Counted from the first letter of the stretch, positions 1-10,005 are shown. The stretch is 64,000 nt of DNA from Alphaproteobacteria bacterium (GCA_023898725.1 CP060236.1:124001-188000); one strand, 5' to 3'. The notes: generated by a model from the sequence alone, not told the origin. A program made the numbers and translations.

Positions 1-527
1 GTGTCCACAGCCCGACCATCGATGGCAAGGATACGATCGCCTGCACGCAGCCCCCCCTGATCAGCAGCACTGCCTACAAGCACACGCCCAACAACAGGAT
101 CAGGGTTCGAAACCGGTTCGCCAGAAGCAAGCATAAGGCCCCACATCAGAAAAATCGCAAACAGATAGTTCGCAAGAGGACCAGCAGCGGCAACTTGAAT
201 GCGCTGCCAGGGTGTTTTTGCGTGCAAGGCACCTGCCAACTGCTCTGGGGTCAGGGCTTTCAGTGCCTCTGGCGAACTATTGCTGGCATTATCTTCATCG
301 CTCAGCATACGCACATAACCACCCAGCGGAAACATAGAAAGACGCCAGCGTGTTTGATTTTTATCTGTCCATCCCCACAGTTCGGGGCCAAAACCAATCG
401 AGAATGTCTCTACGTGTACACCATGGCGGCGCGCCACCCAGTAGTGTCCTAACTCATGAACAAAAACCAGCGTCGTAAGCACCAACAGGAACGGCAAAAC
501 ACTTAAAATTACACTTGTCACTTGCAT
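1..527 (-). CDS. rseP: RseP-type site-2 intramembrane zinc protease, N-terminal part
   Basis: Inner-membrane metalloprotease that cleaves anti-sigma factors and leftover signal peptides. About 175 N-terminal residues are visible; the gene runs off the left edge. The first membrane segment carries the zinc-binding HELGH (about residues 24-28), followed by FGPELWGW and FPLGGYVRM, all typical of the family. The last visible part (LRAGDRILAIDG) is the start of a PDZ domain. The ATG at 527 follows an AGAAAAGG ribosome site. It is the last visible gene of the rpsB-tsf-pyrH-frr-uppS-cdsA-rseP series, 58 bp after cdsA. In many proteobacteria dxr lies between cdsA and rseP; it is absent here. Confidence 0.93.
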   Translation of the reverse strand, partial: MQVTSVILSVLPFLLVLTTLVFVHELGHYWVARRHGVHVETFSIGFGPELWGWTDKNQTRWRLSMFPLGGYVRMLSDEDNASNSSPEALKALTPEQLAGALHAKTPWQRIQVAAAGPLANYLFAIFLMWGLMLASGEPVSNPDPVVGRVLVGSAADQGGLRAGDRILAIDGRAVD

Positions 528-585
528 GGCCTTTTCTCTAAATACTCCAAAAACTTACACATAATCTCAGTAAGTGCAAGCTCTT

Positions 586-1296
586 TCACGCACCACAAAA
601 AGACTGTATACCCATCATACAAAATACCTGTTTTGTTGGTACAAACCAAAAAGAAATCCCTAGCACAAAAAAGAGCATAATAAGGCCATCAAGACGATCG
701 ACCACACCGCCGTGCCCCGGAATAATGTTACTGACATCCTTAAGGCTCAAGTGACGTTTGAACAGTGATTCCAGAAGATCGCCCAGCTGCACAAGAGCAC
801 TCACAAATATTGCAAAAAAAACCAAATGAAAAGGGGTTTCAAAAGCATCCATACCCCCAAAAGAAACCAACAGAGTGCAGCCCACAACTACAAAAACAAC
901 AGAGCCAAACGCCCCTGACCACGTTTTGTTCGGGCTAATGTAGGGAGCAAACTTACAACCACCCACAAGATTTCCCACAATATAGCCCCCACTATCACTG
1001 GCCCAAGTGAGTACGGTCAGCGCAATTAGATACAAAGAGCCAAGGTCATTTATGACACGCCACACGCCTGTAAAGGAGATAGCCAAGTACAACAACCACG
1101 CGCTTAATAAAATGCATGACTGCCGTGATCGCAACAAGAAGAGCACGCTATACACTTCACAGAGGCAAATCACAAACATCAAAGCCACAAAAGAAGTGGC
1201 AATTACTCCTCCTGCGTAAAGAGCTGTTAGTGTAATGGGCATCAGCACAAACGATGCCAGAACACGCTTGAAAACATCAGCGTGGAGTCGCACCAT
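586..1296 (-). CDS. cdsA: Phosphatidate cytidylyltransferase (CDP-diglyceride synthase)
   Basis: Integral membrane enzyme that makes CDP-diacylglycerol from phosphatidate and CTP, the precursor of all phospholipid head-group classes. It is about 236 residues with multiple hydrophobic segments. The diagnostic C-terminal signature is complete: SLFKRHLSLKD, then IPGHGGVVDRLDG. The reading frame is open up to 1392, but the ATG at 1296 has AGAAAGG five bases upstream and gives a normal N terminus (MVRLHADVFKR), so it was chosen. The start overlaps the end of uppS by 20 bp, consistent with translational coupling in the operon. Confidence 0.93.
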   Translation of the reverse strand: MVRLHADVFKRVLASFVLMPITLTALYAGGVIATSFVALMFVICLCEVYSVLFLLRSRQSCILLSAWLLYLAISFTGVWRVINDLGSLYLIALTVLTWASDSGGYIVGNLVGGCKFAPYISPNKTWSGAFGSVVFVVVGCTLLVSFGGMDAFETPFHLVFFAIFVSALVQLGDLLESLFKRHLSLKDVSNIIPGHGGVVDRLDGLIMLFFVLGISFWFVPTKQVFCMMGIQSFCGA

Positions 1297-2023
1297 AACG
1301 CCTTTCTCTTGACGCAAACTGTGCCAAAGCATCCTCAAAGTGCTCTTTATTATAATCAGGCCAATACACATCCTGAAAAACCATCTCTGCATAAGAAAGC
1401 TGCCAAAGGAGGAAATTACTCAAACGCCTTTCCCCGCTCGTGCGTATAAGCAAATCAGGCGCGGAAAGATTCTGCTGTGCAGTGGAAAGATTTTCCGTAA
1501 TCGTATCCACCCCAATATCAGCTGGAACTAACTTGCCCTTTTCTACATCCAATGCTATTTTTTTGACTGCAGCAGCAATGTCTTGTTGACCACCATAGTT
1601 GAGGGCAAGACACACGCCAATCCGTGTAAATGAGGCAGTCTTGGCACAAGCATCCTCCAAAATTTGGACCACATCTTTGGGAAAAGCCCTATAGTCGCCA
1701 ATAATTTTCAGACACACACCATTTTTGATGAGATCATTCAGTTCACGCTTCACATAAAAACGGATAAGAGAAAAAAGACCGGAAATCTCTTGCTTGGTAC
1801 GTTTCCAGTTTTCTGTGGAAAAAGCAAAGACAGTAAGCTGTGAAATTCCCAAATCAATGGAGGCCTCCACTGTGCGACGCAGAGCCTCAGCCCCCTGACG
1901 ATGACCCTCAACGCGAGGCAAACCACGCTTCGTTGCCCAGCGGCCGTTTCCATCCATAATAATCGCAACATGATGGGGGGGTGATTCATCCCGCGTTTTT
2001 AGGTTTGGTAAAGGAAACCCCAT
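1277..2023 (-). CDS. uppS: Undecaprenyl diphosphate synthase (cis-prenyltransferase)
   Basis: Condenses isopentenyl units onto farnesyl diphosphate to give the C55 lipid carrier for peptidoglycan and other wall glycans. With the chosen start the protein has about 248 residues, normal for the family. The catalytic aspartate sits in IIMDGNGRWA (D24). The C-terminal signature DLLIRTSGERRLSNF and the following LLWQLSYAEMVF are present. The ATG at 2023 lies one base after the frr stop and is preceded by CGGGGAA; upstream starts would lie inside frr. Dxr, which would supply the non-mevalonate precursor pathway, is not in this operon. Confidence 0.94.
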   Translation of the reverse strand: MGFPLPNLKTRDESPPHHVAIIMDGNGRWATKRGLPRVEGHRQGAEALRRTVEASIDLGISQLTVFAFSTENWKRTKQEISGLFSLIRFYVKRELNDLIKNGVCLKIIGDYRAFPKDVVQILEDACAKTASFTRIGVCLALNYGGQQDIAAAVKKIALDVEKGKLVPADIGVDTITENLSTAQQNLSAPDLLIRTSGERRLSNFLLWQLSYAEMVFQDVYWPDYNKEHFEDALAQFASRERRYGATPR

Positions 2024-2024
2024 A

Positions 2025-2582
2025 CTATTCCCCGAGTATATCTTTTTCTTTTTCAACAAGAAGGGCATCAATTTTTTTGACGAAATCATCCGTCAAATCT
2101 TGAATTTTTGTCGATGTGGTGCGGAAATTATCCTCAGAAATATCACCCTTTTTTTCTGACTTCTTGATTGTTTCCATGCCATCGCGCCGCACATTACGCA
2201 CAGCAACACGAGCCTGTTCTGCGTAGCGGGCTGCAACCTTTACCAATTCCTGACGCCGCTCTTGGCTCAACTCAGGGATACGCACGCGAACAACAGCGCC
2301 TTCGGCCGATGGATTAAGCCCAAGCCCTGACTCGCGAATTGCTTTTTCCACGGCACTTGCAAGAGACGCATCCCATACCTGAACCGCCAGTAACCGTGGC
2401 TCAGGAACACCCACCGATGCAATTTGATTAAGTGGCGTCAACGTTCCATATGCCAAAACGCGCACGCCCTCAAGGAGGTTGACGTTCGCACGCCCTGTGC
2501 GAAGCCCATTGAATTCTTTTTTGAGGGACTCAAGAGCCCCCTCCATACGCGTGCTTAAATTTTGTAAAGATTCACTCTGCAT
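2025..2582 (-). CDS. frr: Ribosome recycling factor
   Basis: Splits the post-termination ribosome together with EF-G. The 185 residues match the family length. Recognisable segments are the N-terminal LKKEFNGLRTGRAN, central YGTLTPLNQIASV, and C-terminal DLTDDFVKKIDALLVEKEKD, which form the two arms of the three-helix bundle. The gene lies between pyrH (26 bp upstream) and uppS (1 bp downstream), the usual order in proteobacteria. Confidence 0.96.
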   Translation of the reverse strand: MQSESLQNLSTRMEGALESLKKEFNGLRTGRANVNLLEGVRVLAYGTLTPLNQIASVGVPEPRLLAVQVWDASLASAVEKAIRESGLGLNPSAEGAVVRVRIPELSQERRQELVKVAARYAEQARVAVRNVRRDGMETIKKSEKKGDISEDNFRTTSTKIQDLTDDFVKKIDALLVEKEKDILGE

Positions 2583-2607
2583 TACAATCTCATCTCTCTA
2601 AACTATG

Positions 2608-3315
2608 CTATGATACGTAGGTACACACCGCGGTGCCATTCATAACTTTTCCCAACTGACCTTTTTTGTATATCGAAAAGACAGCAATGGGAAGAGCATT
2701 TTCTTGTGCGAGCGTAATAGCCGTCATATCCATCACATGCAATTTCTTACTCACAACATCCGCATAGGAGACTGATGAAAGATGCTCGGCTGTGACATCT
2801 TTTGCAGGATCTGCCGTATAAATGCCATCAAACTTTGTCCCCTTCAAAAGCAGTGTACACGTAAGCTCAACCGCCCGAAGAACCGCGGCCGTATCAGTAG
2901 TAAAGTATGGATTGCCACTGCCTGCCGCACAAATCACAACCTCTCCTGAGTCAAGATACTCGCGTGCCCGGTGGCTGGTGAAGCTTTCACAAAAATTGGG
3001 CATTGGCACTGCCGACAAAACACGCGAACGACAGCCCTTTTGCGTCAACATTGCATGCATAGCAAGACCGTTAATGACTGTGGCAAGCATGCCCATGTGA
3101 TCAGAAGTTGTGCGCTCGAGCCCCATTTCTGCCCCACGCATACCCCGGAAAATATTGCCACCGCCGACAACAAGGGCTACTTGACAACCTGACTGTACAA
3201 GAGCGTAGATATCATCCGCCACCTGAGAAACCATTTGCGCATCAAGACCGTATGTGTGTGAGCCCATAAGAGCCTCTCCAGAAATCTTCAGAAGAACTCG
3301 GGTATGTTTTTCCAC
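2608..3315 (-). CDS. pyrH: Uridylate kinase (UMP kinase)
   Basis: Phosphorylates UMP to UDP in pyrimidine nucleotide synthesis; hexameric amino-acid-kinase fold. Visible motifs are LLKISGEALMG near the N terminus, the glycine-rich VVGGGNIFRG, GMLATVINGLAM, and the C-terminal VSKKLHVMDMTAITLAQEN with VFSIYK. The frame is open to a TTG at 3336, but a GAGAGG site sits seven bases before the GTG at 3315, giving about 235 residues. The GTG at 3321 is a possible alternative. It lies between tsf and frr. Confidence 0.94.
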   Translation of the reverse strand: MEKHTRVLLKISGEALMGSHTYGLDAQMVSQVADDIYALVQSGCQVALVVGGGNIFRGMRGAEMGLERTTSDHMGMLATVINGLAMHAMLTQKGCRSRVLSAVPMPNFCESFTSHRAREYLDSGEVVICAAGSGNPYFTTDTAAVLRAVELTCTLLLKGTKFDGIYTADPAKDVTAEHLSSVSYADVVSKKLHVMDMTAITLAQENALPIAVFSIYKKGQLGKVMNGTAVCTYVS

Positions 3316-3381
3316 ACTCACACCTCTCTTTTTCAACTATCGCACGCGAGCGAAATACCCTCACAACAAAAAGGGAACTTC

Positions 3382-4305
3382 TTAAGAACCAAGCTGGGCT
3401 GCTACTTCAGCGGCAAAGTCTTCTTCTTTTTTTTCAATGCCCTCACCCAGTGTAAAACGCACAAAACCGGACAACGCTACAGGCGCACCCAAATCCTTGG
3501 ACGCATCCGTAAGCACTTCCTTCACACGCTTATCCGGATTCATGACAAAGGACTGCTCAACAAGAACAACCTCTTCATAAAACTTGCGCATCCGTCCTTC
3601 TATCATTTTTTCAATGATCGTATCGGGCTTCCCTGACTCACGGGCTTGCTCAATAAAAATTTGTTTTTCACGCGCAATAAAATCCTCAGAAAGTTCAGCC
3701 ACTGTGGCTGCTTCAGGACGCGTCGCGGCAATATGCATGGCAATCTGACGCCCCAGATCCTCCAGCGCGGCCGTATTTGCTGTTGACTCCAGCGCCACAA
3801 GAACACCAATCTTACCAATCCCCTCAGCAATAGCATTATGAACGTATGTGGCAACAACCCCCGTATCCACGGAAAGTACGTGCGCCCGACGAATGTTCAT
3901 ATTTTCACCAATAACTGCGATCATATGGGTGAGCTCATCCCCAACGGTTCTTTCTGATCCAGGAAACGGTTTATTCTTCAGTGCAGCAACTTCCGTAACA
4001 TTGTGCGCCACAATCTCTGCAGCCGCACGAACAAAACCCTGAAAGGTATCATTACGCGCCACAAAATCAGTTTCTGAATTTACCTCAATAATTCCCGCAA
4101 CAGTGCCCATAGATGCCACACCAACCAAGCCCTCTGCCGCAACACGAGAGGCTTTCTTCGCAACCGCTGAAAGTCCTTTCGTACGCAACCAATCGATAGC
4201 GGCATCCATAACACCTTCCGATTCAATGAGTGCTTTTTTGCAATCCATCATCCCCGCACCCGTTGTTTCACGTAGTTCCTTTACCATTGCCGGTGTTATT
4301 GACAT
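3382..4305 (-). CDS. tsf: Translation elongation factor Ts
   Basis: Guanine-nucleotide exchange factor for EF-Tu. The 307 residues are typical. The N-terminal UBA-like domain has [17 protein letters not shown], followed by [16 protein letters not shown] and the core [13 protein letters not shown], the three most conserved segments of the family. AAGAGGG lies just before the ATG. It is cotranscribed with rpsB (65 bp upstream), the near-universal bacterial arrangement. Confidence 0.97.
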   Translation of the reverse strand: MSITPAMVKELRETTGAGMMDCKKALIESEGVMDAAIDWLRTKGLSAVAKKASRVAAEGLVGVASMGTVAGIIEVNSETDFVARNDTFQGFVRAAAEIVAHNVTEVAALKNKPFPGSERTVGDELTHMIAVIGENMNIRRAHVLSVDTGVVATYVHNAIAEGIGKIGVLVALESTANTAALEDLGRQIAMHIAATRPEAATVAELSEDFIAREKQIFIEQARESGKPDTIIEKMIEGRMRKFYEEVVLVEQSFVMNPDKRVKEVLTDASKDLGAPVALSGFVRFTLGEGIEKKEEDFAAEVAAQLGS

Positions 4306-4370
4306 TGTTACCCTCTTGCTCTGTTACATACTGTTAATGAATGCCCCCTTGTGAGGAAGCTGCTATATGA

Positions 4371-5276
4371 TTATCCCTCCACCGCGGGCTCTTCTTCTAG
4401 GACAGATGCTTTTGGTGACCCCTCTTGAGATGCTTTGGACTCCCCAGCACTCACAACGGCATCCACATCTGCCGCATCCGTCACTGGGTTTATAGCCGCA
4501 GCCGGTTTTGCCTTGCGTGGGCGGCTGGCCCCTAAGGAGTCTCCACCTAAATCACTTCGCGCCCCAAGGTCAAGTCCTGACGCCGAAATTTGCTTTTTCA
4601 GACCCTCGATAATTGTGTCCGCCATCAATCGGCAATAAAGATCAATTGCCCGGCTTGCGTCATCATTTCCAGGAATTGGAAAGTCCACAGACTCAGGGTC
4701 TGCATTTGTATCCGTTATGGCCACAATGGGAATCCCAAGCTTTCGCGCCTCGCTAATGGCAGTATGCTCCTTCACAACATCAACAACAAACAAAACATCA
4801 GGCGCCCCATTCATCTCAAGAATGCCGCCCAGGTTACGCTCGAGCTTTGCCATCTCAAGCTGAAGCTTGAGTTGCTCTTTTTTGGTGATTTTCAAAACAG
4901 GCAAAGCCAGTTGTTCTTTTGTCGCATTCAATCGACGGATCGATTGAGAGATAGTATTCCAATTGGTCAACATGCCACCCAACCAACGATGGTTAACATA
5001 GTACTGTGCACACCGCTTGGCCGATTCAGCAACAATATCCGAAGCTTGACGCTTGGTTCCTACAAACAGAACACGGCCTCCTTTTGCTACTGTATCGTGC
5101 ACAAAGCGAAGCGCATTAAATAGCATGGGTGCTGATTTTTCCAGGTTCAAAATGTGGATACCACTGCGTGTTCCAAAAATGTACGGGGCCATTTTAGGGT
5201 TCCACTTCCGTGGTTGATGACCAAAATGCACACCTGCCGTTAATAAATCACGAATTGTAAATGATGGGATACTCAT
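4371..5276 (-). CDS. rpsB: 30S ribosomal protein S2
   Basis: Small-subunit ribosomal protein on the back of the 30S. The family signatures [29 protein letters not shown] and [14 protein letters not shown] are present, as is [13 protein letters not shown]. About 301 residues; the last ~60 (from about residue 240) form an alanine/serine/acid-rich tail beyond the normal S2 core, as in many alphaproteobacteria. The frame opens with TTG at 5282, but the ATG six bases further has AAGGAAA at a good distance. First gene of the operon, with a ~120-base leader from the predicted promoter. Confidence 0.95.
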   Translation of the reverse strand: MSIPSFTIRDLLTAGVHFGHQPRKWNPKMAPYIFGTRSGIHILNLEKSAPMLFNALRFVHDTVAKGGRVLFVGTKRQASDIVAESAKRCAQYYVNHRWLGGMLTNWNTISQSIRRLNATKEQLALPVLKITKKEQLKLQLEMAKLERNLGGILEMNGAPDVLFVVDVVKEHTAISEARKLGIPIVAITDTNADPESVDFPIPGNDDASRAIDLYCRLMADTIIEGLKKQISASGLDLGARSDLGGDSLGASRPRKAKPAAAINPVTDAADVDAVVSAGESKASQEGSPKASVLEEEPAVEG

Positions 5277-5380
5277 ACTCAATATTTTCCTTTACCGGTT
5301 AAACTTACGCAGCTTAGTTCCCCAAAGAACACCGGAGCGATCGCATGAATTTTACGTGAATCACGTACCGCGTACTGCGC

Positions 5381-5430
5381 TTGTATTTTTACATCCTCGG
5401 TTGTATACACTGTAGATCTCATTAAATCAA
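5381..5430. promoter_or_regulatory. Divergent sigma-70-like promoter pair between rpsB and tilS, sharing the -10 region
   Basis: On the plus strand, TTGTAT (5381-5386) is followed after 17 bases by TATACA (5404-5409), pointing at tilS. On the minus strand, TTGATT (reverse of 5425-5430) is followed after 17 bases by TATACA (reverse of 5402-5407), pointing at rpsB. The two -10 hexamers overlap in the palindrome TGTATACA, so polymerase could bind only one direction at a time. Both spacings are optimal. Read by eye only; no transcription start data. Confidence 0.5.
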
Positions 5431-5484
5431 GACTTTTGATCGTGCGCGATCCCCACCAAAAACCTTCAGAGGTACCTCATTTTT

Positions 5485-6492
5485 ATGCACCCCCTTATCG
5501 ATGCTATGATCACCAAAATGGATACCCTTGTCCCCTCCACACACGAGGAGATTCGCATGTGTGTAGGTGTGTCTGGCGGAGCAGACAGTATTTTTGCTGT
5601 TCATATGCTTCATCAATGGGCATGCACACGAAAAAACAAAAAAATTACCATTATTGCGGCTACAGTCAACCATAACCTGCGGCCGGAAGCAGCCGACGAA
5701 GCCGCGTTTGTGGCTAATAGAATGCGCAGCCTAGACATCCCCCATTACACCCTTCAATGGCACGCTAAAACCCAGGCACCTTCCCAAGGTACTGCGCGAC
5801 ACGGGCGGTATGAATGTCTTGTGAATCATTGTATCGAACACAAGCTAGGGTATCTGATTACGGGTCATCATGCCCAAGACAATGCCGAAACCATCCTCAT
5901 GCGCCTTGCCCGTCAAAGCCATATTCGGGGATTGCGTGGACTCGACGAAAGACGGGCAATCAAGGGAGTAATACTTCTGCGGCCATTGCTTAGTGTATGG
6001 CCAGCACACGTGCAGGACTACCTTAATGACCACAATCATACGTGGATCACGGACCCATCAAATGCCAACAAAAGATACACACGCACGCACGCACGCACAG
6101 CCCTCACAACCCCAACATCAGAGATTGCACGCCTTGGTTTCACCCCTCAAGGACTCATTCGTTGGTCGGAAAAAATCACACAAACGCATCGGTTTTTTTC
6201 CGATTGTGTTAACCAATTTCTTACCGAGCACAGCCACCAATCCCCCACCCGCACAATCCTTAACCGAGAAGCATTTGACGCCCTACATCCCGAACTCCAG
6301 CGTCACGTATTAGAAACGCTTATCTGGCAAATCAGCCTTACCGATCACCCGCCGCGATGGGAGTCCATTATGAACCTCCAAGAGCGCCTGGCAAAACAGG
6401 TAACCACAACCCTCGGAGGATGGATTATTCGCCCACGCCCCACCATCATTCAGATAACACCCGAACCCTCTCGCCACAAATCCACCGGTTAA
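5485..6492 (+). CDS. tilS: tRNA(Ile)-lysidine synthase
   Basis: ATP-dependent enzyme that converts C34 of the CAU-anticodon tRNA-Ile to lysidine so that it reads AUA. The PP-loop ATPase motif SGGADS is at residues 30-35, followed by ATVNHNLRPEAADEA and YLITGHHAQDNAETILMRL, all standard for TilS. It has 335 residues; the C-terminal part is short and weakly conserved. The ATG at 5485 was chosen because it leaves the usual ~25 residues before the PP-loop; the nearest purine site (AGAGG) is rather far upstream and an internal ATG (5506) is possible. It is followed by ftsH, a common pairing. Confidence 0.9.
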   Translation: MHPLIDAMITKMDTLVPSTHEEIRMCVGVSGGADSIFAVHMLHQWACTRKNKKITIIAATVNHNLRPEAADEAAFVANRMRSLDIPHYTLQWHAKTQAPSQGTARHGRYECLVNHCIEHKLGYLITGHHAQDNAETILMRLARQSHIRGLRGLDERRAIKGVILLRPLLSVWPAHVQDYLNDHNHTWITDPSNANKRYTRTHARTALTTPTSEIARLGFTPQGLIRWSEKITQTHRFFSDCVNQFLTEHSHQSPTRTILNREAFDALHPELQRHVLETLIWQISLTDHPPRWESIMNLQERLAKQVTTTLGGWIIRPRPTIIQITPEPSRHKSTG

Positions 6493-6601
6493 GGCGTTTT
6501 TTGTTTTATTTCGCTTGCATTGAGGCGTACTCTTGATAAAAATTAGGGAATGCTCTCCTGTCAGAGCTCTGAGTGCACACCGCAACATAAAGGAATTATT
6601 T

Positions 6602-8545
6602 GTGAATACCTCTGGAAAAAATCTTATTCTTATCTTCTCTGGTCTTCTTGTTCTTGCCTGGTTATTTCAGGCACAGCGCCCCGCACAAAGCTCTTCCCAA
6701 ATGAAACGCTATGACCAAATGCGTGTAGACCTGGAAAATAAAACGATTCAATCCGTGGAAATTGACAACGAAGCCGGTATAGCCACCATTTTCCCCAGTG
6801 CAGCGCCGACATCTCCTTATCAGGTGACGATTTTCCGCAATGATGGGAATCTGTTAAAAATGCTGCAAGAAACAAGCACCCCCTTCAGTATTAAAGCCGA
6901 TAATCGCTCCCCTAATTATTTACTGGCTCTCCTATCATGGCTGCCCATCATTCTTATGGTTGGCGCGTGGGTTTATTTTATTCGCCAGATGAACGCCGGT
7001 GGAAATGGGGCTATGGGATTTGGAAAATCGCGGGCAAAAATGCTGAACCAGCCCTCTGGTCGCGTTCTTTTTGCTGATGTGGCTGGTGCTGACGAAGCAA
7101 AAGAAGAAGTCCAGGAAATTGTGGATTTTTTACGGGATCCTCGAAAGTTTCAACGGCTCGGGGGCAGGATCCCCAAGGGTGTTCTCCTGATTGGCCCACC
7201 AGGTACAGGCAAAACCCTCTTGGGTAGGGCCATTGCAGGCGAAGCCAATGTGCCATTCTTCTCAATCTCTGGTTCTGATTTCGTTGAAATGTTTGTGGGG
7301 GTGGGCGCAAGTCGTGTACGTGATATGTTCGAACAAGCAAAAAAAAATGCTCCTTGTATCGTGTTTGTCGATGAAATTGATGCTGTTGGTCGCCATCGGG
7401 GTGCCGGCCATGGCGGCGGCAACGACGAGCGCGAACAAACCCTGAACCAACTTCTTGTGGAGATGGATGGGTTCGAGTCCAATGAAGGGGTTATTTTGCT
7501 TGCTGCAACCAACCGTCCGGATGTTCTTGATCCTGCGCTTATACGCCCAGGGCGCTTTGATCGCCAGGTAACGGTTCCTCTCCCTGACGTAACCGGCAGA
7601 GCGGCTATCTTGAAGGTTCATCTTGCAAAAATAACAATGACTGAGGGGATTGATCCGCATATCATTGCTCGGGGTACCCCTGGTTTTTCTGGCGCAGACC
7701 TCGCCAATCTTGTCAATGAGGCAGCCTTACTCGCGGCACGGCGTAACAAAAGGCTTGTTACGATGGCAGAACTGGAAGAAGCCAAAGATAAGGTTCTCAT
7801 GGGGCCAGAGAGACGCTCAACTGCTATTGGTGAGGAAGAAAAAAAACTCACCGCGTATCACGAAGCCGGACACGCAATTACAGCCCTGCATGTGGCGGGC
7901 TCACACCCTATACACAAAGCAACAATTATTCCGCGGGGTCGTTCGCTCGGGATGGTCATGCGCCTACCTGAAAAAGATCGCTACTCAGAAACCCACGAAG
8001 AGCTTATTGCTGATCTTGTGGTTGCTATGGGTGGGCGTGTTGCTGAAGAAATGATTTTTGGCAAAAACAAGGTAACCACAGGAGCATCAAGCGATATTCA
8101 AATGGCTACGCGGCTGGCTCAAGCCATGGTTACTGAATGGGGAATGAGCAAAAGTTTAGGCCCTCTTAATTATAGTGACAGAGAAAATGCGCGCTTTTAC
8201 AGGCCTGTTTCTGATCGCACGAGCCATGAAATTGAAAATGAGGTGCGCGCTCTTGTAGAAGATGGGCATAAGCAAGCAACTGCTATTTTGAAAAAGAACA
8301 AGCACCAACTAGAAACGTTGGCGCAGGCTCTAATCGAATTTGAAACACTTTCAGGAAGCGAGATTAACGACCTCCTCACCAACGGTCAGAGGCCTTCTCG
8401 TCTTTCTGCATCAACCGCTCCAAAGGAAAGTGAACGTTCTTCGCTTGGTGATATTTTAAAAAACGCTGATAAAAAAACCCGCCCCACAAAAACGGCCGAT
8501 GCAGAGACAAAAAAGCCTACAGCAAAAAGAAAACCCTCGAAATAG
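6602..8545 (+). CDS. ftsH: ATP-dependent membrane zinc metalloprotease FtsH
   Basis: Hexameric inner-membrane AAA+ protease that degrades short-lived regulators and damaged membrane proteins. About 647 residues: one membrane segment near residues 7-25, a small periplasmic domain, and a second membrane segment near 103-125. The Walker A GPPGTGKT is at 198-205, with Walker [12 protein letters not shown] and the second region of homology [20 protein letters not shown]. Zinc site HEAGH is at 420-424. The C-terminal ~60 residues are lysine/serine-rich and probably disordered. The GTG start at 6602 follows AAAGGA; the longer open frame upstream has no ribosome site. HflK/HflC, its usual partners, are at 25970-27938. 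Confidence 0.96.
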   Translation: MNTSGKNLILIFSGLLVLAWLFQAQRPAQSSSQMKRYDQMRVDLENKTIQSVEIDNEAGIATIFPSAAPTSPYQVTIFRNDGNLLKMLQETSTPFSIKADNRSPNYLLALLSWLPIILMVGAWVYFIRQMNAGGNGAMGFGKSRAKMLNQPSGRVLFADVAGADEAKEEVQEIVDFLRDPRKFQRLGGRIPKGVLLIGPPGTGKTLLGRAIAGEANVPFFSISGSDFVEMFVGVGASRVRDMFEQAKKNAPCIVFVDEIDAVGRHRGAGHGGGNDEREQTLNQLLVEMDGFESNEGVILLAATNRPDVLDPALIRPGRFDRQVTVPLPDVTGRAAILKVHLAKITMTEGIDPHIIARGTPGFSGADLANLVNEAALLAARRNKRLVTMAELEEAKDKVLMGPERRSTAIGEEEKKLTAYHEAGHAITALHVAGSHPIHKATIIPRGRSLGMVMRLPEKDRYSETHEELIADLVVAMGGRVAEEMIFGKNKVTTGASSDIQMATRLAQAMVTEWGMSKSLGPLNYSDRENARFYRPVSDRTSHEIENEVRALVEDGHKQATAILKKNKHQLETLAQALIEFETLSGSEINDLLTNGQRPSRLSASTAPKESERSSLGDILKNADKKTRPTKTADAETKKPTAKRKPSK

Positions 8546-8602
8546 AGCTTGTAAGTTTAATAAACTATGAACATAATCACGGGAGGTGAAATTATTTTAG
8601 TG

Positions 8603-8935
8603 ATGGTCAATAAACAAACTTCTTCATCTCAGCCAGCGGATCTCTTGAAGGCACTTCCTGTATACGGATTTGCGCTGTTTGTTTTAACGCTTTTGTGGTT
8701 GCTGACAGGCGTTGGTTATTTCTGGCCCATATGGTTCATGATTGGTTGGTTGTCTAGCTCTCATGCAAGTGACTATTTTCAAAAAATGTATGATGCAGGG
8801 TGCAGAAATTGGAGCGCCTTGCAAAGGCATATCAGTGCATCAGAGCAAAAAACAAGCAAAAAATCCGAGGGCAGGACAGGAGCCAGAAAGAGTGCATCGG
8901 CGCCACCGGATGAAACAGATATTGCCGGCGCATAA
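8603..8935 (+). CDS. Small 2TM-domain-like membrane protein
   Basis: About 110 residues with two hydrophobic segments, the second containing YFWPIWFMIGW, which resembles the conserved core of the 2TM domain family (small bacterial membrane proteins of unknown role). The remainder is a hydrophilic, lysine/serine-rich tail. The start is uncertain: a strong GGGAGG (8581-8586) is 13-16 bases before GTG/ATG at 8600/8603, while the frame also opens at ATG 8567 without a ribosome site. It follows ftsH by under 60 bp and may be cotranscribed with it. Function unknown. Confidence 0.6.
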   Translation: MVNKQTSSSQPADLLKALPVYGFALFVLTLLWLLTGVGYFWPIWFMIGWLSSSHASDYFQKMYDAGCRNWSALQRHISASEQKTSKKSEGRTGARKSASAPPDETDIAGA

Positions 8936-8969
8936 AGCGATTTAGTTGTGCCATATTTGCTATTTTTCC

Positions 8970-8998
8970 TAGACAAGGTTCGTGGGATTGTTTATAGA
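8970..8998 (+). promoter_or_regulatory. Likely promoter of tRNA-Phe
   Basis: TAGACA (8970-8975) and TATAGA (8993-8998) are separated by exactly 17 bases and lie about 40 bases upstream of the tRNA. Each hexamer differs from the sigma-70 consensus at two positions or fewer. Visual call. Confidence 0.4.
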
Positions 8999-9035
8999 AC
9001 CTATGGTAGGATTAGTGATAGCGCATTGATATAAA

Positions 9036-9111
9036 GCCTGGGTAGCTCAGTTGGTAGAGCAAGGGACTGAAAATCCCTGTGTCGGGGGTTCAATTCCCTC
9101 CCCAGGCACCA
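9036..9111 (+). tRNA. tRNA-Phe (GAA)
   Basis: 76 nt including an encoded CCA. The acceptor stem gcctggg pairs with cccaggc, the D-arm is GCTCAGTTGGTAGAGC, the anticodon loop is CTGAAAA with GAA at 9069-9071, and the T-arm carries GGTTCAATTCC. Confidence 0.97.
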
Positions 9112-9169
9112 CGCACGCGTGCCCCCTACACGTCGTCATCTCCTCACAGTTAAATTTAAATTCCCATTA

Positions 9170-9184
9170 TTAATCATTTATTAA
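9170..9184. promoter_or_regulatory. Candidate CtrA-binding box upstream of ctrA
   Basis: TTAA-N7-TTAA, the established full CtrA recognition pattern in alphaproteobacteria, at 9170-9184 and about 85 bases before the ctrA start. The surrounding 9150-9240 is very AT-rich with several further half-sites (TTAA at 9150, 9196, 9202, 9214) not in the N7 arrangement. A TATACT at 9236-9241 could be the -10. Consistent with autoregulation of ctrA, as known in Caulobacter; in this AT-rich stretch a chance match is possible. Confidence 0.5.
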
Positions 9185-9270
9185 CCTAAATTCTTTTAAT
9201 CTTAAGAAAATTCTTAAATTTTTACATAATTTATGTATACTAATAGATAGCTACTGGGGAGGCTAATAAT

Positions 9271-10005
9271 ATGCGGGTACTCGTTATTGAAGACGACTCA
9301 TCGACGGCAAAATCCATTCAATTGGCACTAAAGTCAGAGGGATTCGTGGTCGATGCAACAAACATAGGTGAAGATGGTCTGGAGATCGTCCGTCACTATG
9401 AATATGATCTTTTGATTCTTGATTTAATGCTTCCTGACATTGACGGGTATGAAATTTTACGCCGGATGCGCTCTGCCCAAGTATCAACTCCTGTACTCAT
9501 TCTATCGGGTCTTAACGAAATTGATGATAAGACAAAAGGATTAGGCTTTGGCGCCGACGATTATTTGACAAAACCATTCAACGCCCAAGAGCTTATTGCC
9601 CGTGTGCGCGCTATTATTCGCCGCTCAAAAGGACATGCCAACTCTCAAATTAAGATTGGACGCTTGACGGTGGATCTCACAACAAAGTTAGCAGAAGTTG
9701 ATGGAACAACACTGCGTCTCACCGGACGTGAGTATGCTATTCTGGAACTTCTGGCTATTCGGCGAGGCTCAACGCTCTCCAAAGAGGTTTTTCTGAACCA
9801 TCTTTACGGAGGCATGGAAGAACCTGAGTTCAAAATCATTGATGTTTTCATTTGTAAATTGCGCAAAAAACTCTCTGATGTATTGGGGCGCGATGACTAT
9901 ATTGAGACCGTTTGGGGGCGCGGGTATGTATTGCGCGAACCATCTGATGAAAACCCCGCCAAACCTATCCATACGATTTCCATAAAGGCCGTTGCATCAA
10001 ACTAA
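9271..10005 (+). CDS. ctrA: Cell-cycle response regulator CtrA (OmpR-type)
   Basis: Master transcription regulator of the alphaproteobacterial cell cycle. It has 244 residues: a receiver domain (about 1-120) with acidic pocket D8/D9, phospho-acceptor D51 in [10 protein letters not shown], and K in YLTKPF; and a winged-helix DNA-binding domain with [17 protein letters not shown] and the C-terminal [10 protein letters not shown]. The LTxxEYxxLELL form and overall length fit CtrA better than other OmpR regulators. It is preceded by GGGGAGG and an AT-rich region with a CtrA box, and followed by a strong terminator. No histidine kinase is adjacent; in this group the CckA-ChpT relay is encoded elsewhere. 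Confidence 0.9.
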   Translation: MRVLVIEDDSSTAKSIQLALKSEGFVVDATNIGEDGLEIVRHYEYDLLILDLMLPDIDGYEILRRMRSAQVSTPVLILSGLNEIDDKTKGLGFGADDYLTKPFNAQELIARVRAIIRRSKGHANSQIKIGRLTVDLTTKLAEVDGTTLRLTGREYAILELLAIRRGSTLSKEVFLNHLYGGMEEPEFKIIDVFICKLRKKLSDVLGRDDYIETVWGRGYVLREPSDENPAKPIHTISIKAVASN

